46,381 nt of DNA from Planctomycetota bacterium (GTDB taxonomy: Bacteria; Planctomycetota; Planctomycetia; Planctomycetales; Planctomycetaceae): assembly GCA_017859815.1 (NCBI GenBank), contig JAFMMM010000008.1, positions 1-46,381 on the forward strand, given 5' to 3'. The notes beneath the pieces are model-generated. The model ran no database searches and was not told the DNA's origin. It saw nothing but the letters and a program-made list of their open reading frames with translations. Positions 41,917 to 46,381 of the stretch are shown here, piece by piece (position 1 is the first letter of the stretch; the number at the start of each line of letters is the position of its first letter). Position numbers and translations under genes: made by a program.

Positions 41917-43863
41917 ATGGATACACATCTCCCCCCTGAAAGCAGCGACATGTCGCGGATTCAGCAGCTCGACACGCACGTCATCAACCGAATTGCCGCT
42001 GGTGAAGTCATCGAACGTCCGGCCAGCGTGGTCAAAGAACTGCTGGAAAACAGCGTCGATGCACTTTCAACCCGAATCGACGTCCAGATCGTCGACGGCG
42101 GTATGGAATTGATCCGAATTGCGGACAATGGCGAGGGAATCCACCACGAGGACATGCTTCTCGCTGTCACCAGCCATGCGACCAGCAAGATTCGATCCGA
42201 CTCCGATCTGGACCATGTTGCGACACTGGGTTTTCGCGGCGAGGCTCTGGCATCGATTGCTTCCGTATCCCGGTTCCGAATCAGCACCCGCACCGAAGAC
42301 AGCAACAAGGGACGGGAACTGGAAAGCCACGGCGGCAACATCATCACAGACACAGACTGCGGCTGTTCGCCTGGCACAGTCATGGAAGTCCGCAATCTTT
42401 TCTTCAACACGCCGGCGCGACGCAGATTTCTGAAGAAAGCGTCGACAGAATTCAGTCGTATCGTGGAACAGTTCTCCCGAGTTGCCCTCGCCAATCCGGC
42501 ACTTGCACTCACACTTCGCCACAATGACCGCCTCGTCTACGAACTTCCCGCGACCACTGACCCTCTGCAGCGAATCCGACGCTTCTACAACGCCGAGGTC
42601 AGCGACAAACTGATCAGTGTGGAATCTTCTGCAGAGCTTCCGGAAGGGGGGGCCATCAGACTGTGGGGTTATGTTGGCGAACCATCCCTGAATCGTGCCA
42701 CAAGAAAAGATCAGTACCTGTTCCTGAATGGACGCTGGATTCAGGACCGCAGCCTGCAACATGCGCTGCTGGAGGCTTATCGCGGCCTGCTGATGACTGG
42801 CCGGTATCCTGTCAGCTTTCTCTTCCTCGAAATCCCGCCGGCTCTTGTCGATGTCAACGTGCACCCCACCAAAAGCGAAGTACGATTCCAGGATGGGCAG
42901 AATCTCTATCGCCATCTGCTGAAGACATTGCGGGACAAGTTTCTTGCTCTTGAATTTCGCACCGAATTCGATCTTAATCAGCCTGCCGCAAGCGGGCTTG
43001 CAACGACACGCGTCGATTCAGCACCGCCTGTCTCTGTACCACGTCAGATGCATCTCCCTCCCGCCACCAACAGTCCCGGAACCTTCCGTGATTATCAGCC
43101 CGGCACCGGGCAACAGCGTGCTCACAGTCAGGCGGTCTTTCACAATCCGGATGTGGTCGCTGCGCTGGCCGTGGACCACCACCTGCAACAACAGGGAACA
43201 GCTCCCCACACCGCCACCAATCCATCACCGCAACATCCCTCGACGGTCGCTGCAGCCAGCTTTGAGGCCGCACCTGAAATCGTCACAGATGAGTTTCGTG
43301 CTTTTCAGATTTACGACTGCTACCTCGTGGTTGCCAGCGATTCCGGGCTGGAAATCATCGACCAGCACGCGCTGCATGAACGCATCATGTACGAGAGCAT
43401 TCGTGAGCGAATCCTCTCCGGTACCGTGGAAACGCAGAAGCTCCTGGTTCCTGATGTTATTGAATGTTCCGCAGTGGAAACCGAAGCCATCCTTGAATCC
43501 GCTGAACTGTTTCAGGAAATGGGGTTCGACATCCAGAGCTTCGGAGGCACCTCTGTCATTCTCAACAGCTGCCCTGCTCTGATTCCACGTGGACGGCTGA
43601 CCCGCATTATTAGGGATTTTGCCGAGCGACTACTTGAGGCGGATGGCAGGATGAGTCGACGTGATCTGCTTGAAAACATGCTCAGCACGATGGCTTGCCG
43701 CGCTGCCATCAAGTCGGGACAGCGTTTAACCACCGAAGAAATGCAGGAGTTGCTGCGACAACGCCACCTCGTTGATGACTCGCATCACTGCCCGCATGGA
43801 CGGCCCACGGCGCTGGTGTTAAACCGTCATTCACTTGATCAGCGTTTCGGCCGACTGGGCTGA
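41917..43863 (+). CDS. mutL: DNA mismatch repair protein MutL with endonuclease motif
   Basis: The product has 648 residues. The N-terminal GHKL ATPase has VINRIAAGEVIERPASVVKE, IADNGEGI, TSHATSKI and GFRGEALASIASVS. The linker (about 360-440) is Pro/His/Gln rich. The C-terminal domain has the metal-dependent endonuclease motif DQHALHERIMYE (DQHA-x2-E-x4-E), plus ACRAAIKSGQ and CPHGRPTAL, the zinc-site signatures. It is therefore the nicking MutL type found in bacteria lacking MutH and Dam-directed repair. The ATG at 41917 is backed by GGAAGG eight bases upstream; the ATG at 41950 is less likely. Confidence 0.97.
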   Translation: MDTHLPPESSDMSRIQQLDTHVINRIAAGEVIERPASVVKELLENSVDALSTRIDVQIVDGGMELIRIADNGEGIHHEDMLLAVTSHATSKIRSDSDLDHVATLGFRGEALASIASVSRFRISTRTEDSNKGRELESHGGNIITDTDCGCSPGTVMEVRNLFFNTPARRRFLKKASTEFSRIVEQFSRVALANPALALTLRHNDRLVYELPATTDPLQRIRRFYNAEVSDKLISVESSAELPEGGAIRLWGYVGEPSLNRATRKDQYLFLNGRWIQDRSLQHALLEAYRGLLMTGRYPVSFLFLEIPPALVDVNVHPTKSEVRFQDGQNLYRHLLKTLRDKFLALEFRTEFDLNQPAASGLATTRVDSAPPVSVPRQMHLPPATNSPGTFRDYQPGTGQQRAHSQAVFHNPDVVAALAVDHHLQQQGTAPHTATNPSPQHPSTVAAASFEAAPEIVTDEFRAFQIYDCYLVVASDSGLEIIDQHALHERIMYESIRERILSGTVETQKLLVPDVIECSAVETEAILESAELFQEMGFDIQSFGGTSVILNSCPALIPRGRLTRIIRDFAERLLEADGRMSRRDLLENMLSTMACRAAIKSGQRLTTEEMQELLRQRHLVDDSHHCPHGRPTALVLNRHSLDQRFGRLG

Positions 43864-43887
43864 TCAACGCCTCACAACAACGCTCAT

Positions 43888-45228
43888 CTACTCGTGTCGC
43901 AAAGCTTCAATTGGATCCAGTCGAGCTGCAGAGCGAGCAGGATAGAGTCCGAACATCACTCCGATACCAACAGAAATCCCGAAGGCGAGAGGAAGGCTGC
44001 TGGGGACAACCTGAGGCGAAAGATTGGCGAACATTTCGCTGAATTCTGAGGCGCCGCCGCTGTCAAAAAAGAACCGCTCCGCCAGAACCTTCAGCAGCTG
44101 AAAGACCAGCGGAGTCGCCAGCCCCAGCACGACTCCAATCACTCCCCCACTGCCCGCCAGCACGATGGTCTCGGTCAGGAACTGCATCGTGATGTCCTGT
44201 TGCTTTGCCCCCAGGGCTCGGCGGATGCCAATTTCGCGTGTGCGTTCCGTAACTGTCGCCAGCATAATATTCATGATTCCAATACCACCGACAACCAGGC
44301 TGATCGCGGCGATGGAACCGAGGACCACGTTGAAAATTGTTCGAATCTGTTCCGCCTGTTTCAGGAGTTCCTGCGGCACCACCACGGAGTAGTCCTTGCC
44401 GTTGCGATGTGTGCGTTCAAGAGTTTCCCGAATGACGTCTGCGGTCGACATCACCTGACCGATGTCGGAGATTCTGAGCGTGATCTGGTTCAGTTGGACT
44501 TCTTCTGCGCTGAATGAACCCTGACGTCGATCAATGTCAAGATCGCCCATGCGAACACGCATCGTTTCCAGCGGGATGTAGATATCCTGGTTGTAATCCT
44601 GACCCGACAGGCTGCCACCGATGGCAGCACTGGCCTCACGAGCCCGGGTGACTCCAACCACTTTGTAACGCCGATCAGCGACCTTGACAGATTGTCCAAG
44701 CGGATCCTCATACTGGAACAATTCGTCTGCGGTGCCGGACGCCAGCACACACACGTTTGTTTTCTCGCGACGGTCCTTGTCCGAAATGAAACGTCCCTGG
44801 GCTAGTTCCAGATGGTTCATATCGGTGTATTCGGGACTGCATCCAACGATCCGGCAGTTCATCTCCCGATGCAGAAATCGACATGCTTTCACGAGTTCCC
44901 GAATTGGCACTGCCTGCATCACAGTCGGAATGGTCTTCGAAAGTAAATCGAAGTCCGCTCGCTTCAATCCATAGCGAAGAACAAAACTGTTGGCTGTCTG
45001 CTGACTTGCAGTCTCGCGAGGTGGCTTCACGCTGCGGACGATAATGTTCGTCGCCCCAAGCTGGAGTACCTGCTGCTGTGCCTGCTGACTGGCCCCTTCC
45101 CCAATCGCGAGCATCGCAATAACAGAGAAGACCCCAAACACGATCCCCAGCATCGTCAGGCCGGAACGCAGCTTATGCAGCATCAGGCTTTTGAGCGCCA
45201 GCTGAACTGTTCGCATCAAATTTGGCAT
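43888..45228 (-). CDS. ABC transporter permease, MacB/FtsX type
   Basis: The product has 446 residues. A first membrane segment (about 18-45, [20 protein letters not shown]) is followed by a large periplasmic MacB-like domain (about 50-290) and three C-terminal segments typical of FtsX permeases ([21 protein letters not shown], then [20 protein letters not shown] and the last near 405-430). The conserved [20 protein letters not shown] block is present. The ATPase gene lies just upstream, 86 bp away on the same strand. Such pairs export lipoproteins, peptides or drugs by mechanotransmission; the cargo is not visible from the sequence. Confidence 0.93.
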   Translation of the reverse strand: MPNLMRTVQLALKSLMLHKLRSGLTMLGIVFGVFSVIAMLAIGEGASQQAQQQVLQLGATNIIVRSVKPPRETASQQTANSFVLRYGLKRADFDLLSKTIPTVMQAVPIRELVKACRFLHREMNCRIVGCSPEYTDMNHLELAQGRFISDKDRREKTNVCVLASGTADELFQYEDPLGQSVKVADRRYKVVGVTRAREASAAIGGSLSGQDYNQDIYIPLETMRVRMGDLDIDRRQGSFSAEEVQLNQITLRISDIGQVMSTADVIRETLERTHRNGKDYSVVVPQELLKQAEQIRTIFNVVLGSIAAISLVVGGIGIMNIMLATVTERTREIGIRRALGAKQQDITMQFLTETIVLAGSGGVIGVVLGLATPLVFQLLKVLAERFFFDSGGASEFSEMFANLSPQVVPSSLPLAFGISVGIGVMFGLYPARSAARLDPIEALRHE

Positions 45229-45314
45229 CGCTGTGGCATCTCTAAAAACTGGTCGGGAATACTCTTTGATCTGCTGTGAAGCACACTTTGTGCGGATTCA
45301 ATCCACCCGTGAAA

Positions 45315-46013
45315 TCATCCGGGAAACACACCCTCACCGGCAATCACACCATCCTTCATGTAAACCTGGCGCTTCGCCAGCTTCGCAACGGAAGTCTCAT
45401 GGGTCACCATGATGATGGTGCGTCCCTCTCGGTTGAGTCGAAGCAGCGTCTCCATGATCTCTTCCTCGGTCTTAGAATCGAGGTTACCGGTGGGCTCGTC
45501 CGCCAGAATGATCTGCGGGTCATTCACAAGAGCTCTGGCAATCGCGACACGCTGCTGCTGCCCGCCTGACAGTTGGAACGGTCGGTGATCCATTCGATCA
45601 CCCAGACCAACAAGGTCCGCCAGTTCCATGATCCTGGACTGCTCCACCTGCCCGATCGTGGGGTAACCCGATCGATAGTGCAAAGGGACCTCGATATTTT
45701 CCAGCACGGTGTACTGCGGGATCAGATTGTATGACTGGAAGATAAAGCCGATCCGCTCGTTGCGAATCTCAGACAATTCGTCGTCGGTCATCCGAGAAAC
45801 ATCTCGATCGCCAATCAGGTAATTACCACGTGTGGGACGATCAAGAGCACCCAGAAGATTCAGAAGAGTACTTTTTCCACTTCCGGATGACCCCATGATT
45901 GCAACGAAGTCACCGTGAGGAAAATCAATGGAAACGCCACGCAACGCTCGAACAGGGACCGAGCCGAGCATGTAGTCTTTTTCGAGATCAATGACCTGGG
46001 CAGCAAATGACAT
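45315..46013 (-). CDS. ABC transporter ATP-binding protein, MacB/LolD type
   Basis: The product has 232 residues. Walker A is GSSGSGKST (from about residue 41), the signature motif is [15 protein letters not shown], and Walker B is [12 protein letters not shown], followed by the His switch (MVTHE). The N-terminus [20 protein letters not shown] is typical of the LolD/MacB/FtsE group. It drives the adjacent permease. It is preceded by the end of a Gly-rich EF-hand protein in the same direction. Confidence 0.95.
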   Translation of the reverse strand: MSFAAQVIDLEKDYMLGSVPVRALRGVSIDFPHGDFVAIMGSSGSGKSTLLNLLGALDRPTRGNYLIGDRDVSRMTDDELSEIRNERIGFIFQSYNLIPQYTVLENIEVPLHYRSGYPTIGQVEQSRIMELADLVGLGDRMDHRPFQLSGGQQQRVAIARALVNDPQIILADEPTGNLDSKTEEEIMETLLRLNREGRTIIMVTHETSVAKLAKRQVYMKDGVIAGEGVFPG

Positions 46014-46111
46014 CTTCGGTCAGTTTCTCCAAAGACGGGACGAATACGAGGACCGGCCTTCACGCAGTCGGCCCATTCGACAACAGACGATTCCAGCGAG
46101 CTGGAGCCTTC

Positions 46112-46132
46112 CGGAGGAATCAGTTTCCTCCG
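46112..46132 (-). other. Hairpin with the stop codon in its loop
   Basis: Read on the minus strand, CGGAGGAA and TTCCTCCG form a perfect 8-bp stem around a five-base loop, and the TGA of the EF-hand gene (46122-46120) lies in that loop. A second short stem (TCCAGC 46092-46097, GCTGGA 46100-46105) follows. There is no T-tract. It probably stabilises or processes the transcript upstream of the ABC ATPase gene. Confidence 0.45.
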
Positions 46133-46381
46133 CCGGAGGCTCGTTTCTTCATGGCGGATTCCAGCTCTTCTTTTGTCACTGCTCCGTCGCCATCGGCGTC
46201 CATATTACCGATCGGGAACGGGGATTCATCCGACGTAATCTTGCCATCGCCATTCTTATCCAGACGACTGAATGCCGCAGCCGGATCCATGGCACCGCCA
46301 CCTCCCGGACGACCGCCACCGCCCTGACCGCCACCACCCTGACGACCGCCACCCATGGGCCCACCGGCCTTTGCGGCGACA
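46120..46381 (-). CDS. C-terminus of a Gly-rich EF-hand protein (5' end off the window)
   Basis: The frame is open through the right edge (VAAKAGGP before the first Met), so the N-terminus is missing. The visible end has a Gly-rich linker and two EF-hand calcium loops: DKNGDGKITSDE and DADGDGAVTKEE, each with Asp at positions 1, 3 and 5 and Glu at 12. It ends KKRASGGGN. Because it sits directly upstream of a MacB-type ATPase and permease, it could be the tail of their periplasmic adaptor (HlyD/MacA role). That is inference from position; a free-standing EF-hand protein is equally possible. Confidence 0.75.
   Translation of the reverse strand, partial: VAAKAGGPMGGGRQGGGGQGGGGRPGGGGAMDPAAAFSRLDKNGDGKITSDESPFPIGNMDADGDGAVTKEELESAMKKRASGGGN

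Noticed and set aside
42372-42381. GCCTGGCAC-like match in mutL encoding SPGT
   Set aside because: It lies in a conserved MutL block and lacks the full symmetric core.
1-46381. CRISPR arrays, rRNA or tRNA genes, complete insertion sequences, prophage
   Set aside because: No regular direct-repeat array, structural RNA or paired IS ends were seen; the RAYT gene is the only mobile-element-type gene.

Overview
The window looks like a planctomycete (Planctomycetota) chromosome; this is inferred, not searched. The pointers are: a secreted protein whose N-terminus carries a close variant of the planctomycete 'LEPRxLLS' motif (FEVLEMRTLLS) followed by SdrD-B-like repeats; a cluster of secreted or lipoprotein peptidase, redoxin and SH3-domain proteins typical of the phylum; a RAYT-type transposase next to VPGT-encoding palindromes; and an outer-membrane LPS pathway (kdsD, an OstA/LptA-like protein, lpxD, lpxI) together with a full 14-subunit complex I.

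Layout. 1-5715 (minus): the 3'-truncated part of a very large OstA/LptA-like protein, kdsD, and a fused membrane/spermidine-synthase-like protein. 6225-12223: a modular secreted protein, an SH3-domain coiled-coil protein on the opposite strand, a redoxin and a DUF1570-like zinc peptidase lipoprotein. 12240-15642: a membrane protein containing five in-frame copies of a palindrome encoding VPGT, a RAYT-family transposase, and about 850 bp without a convincing gene. 15643-16911 (minus): proA.

17529-32825 (plus) is an uninterrupted nuoABCDEFGHIJKLMN operon for proton-pumping NADH:quinone oxidoreductase. A radical SAM gene follows 22 bp after nuoN. Two strong RNA hairpins lie inside the operon: a terminator-like one between nuoC and nuoD, and a pair of mutually exclusive stems just upstream of the nuoI ribosome binding site. 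They suggest that transcript stability or subunit stoichiometry is tuned within the operon.

33870-43863 holds a ceramidase-like/LamG fusion, an M50 membrane protease (minus), an unknown membrane protein, lpxD and lpxI (lipid A synthesis), a secreted protein of unknown function, and mutL. 43888-46381 (minus) is an ABC exporter of MacB/LolD type preceded by the end of a Gly-rich EF-hand protein that runs off the right edge.

The LPS-related genes (kdsD with the OstA-like gene at the left; lpxD and lpxI at 38-40 kb) act on the same envelope pathway but are not adjacent. The most unusual region is 12.9-15.2 kb, where a RAYT gene is flanked on both sides by related short palindromes and five of them have been kept in frame inside a neighbouring coding sequence.
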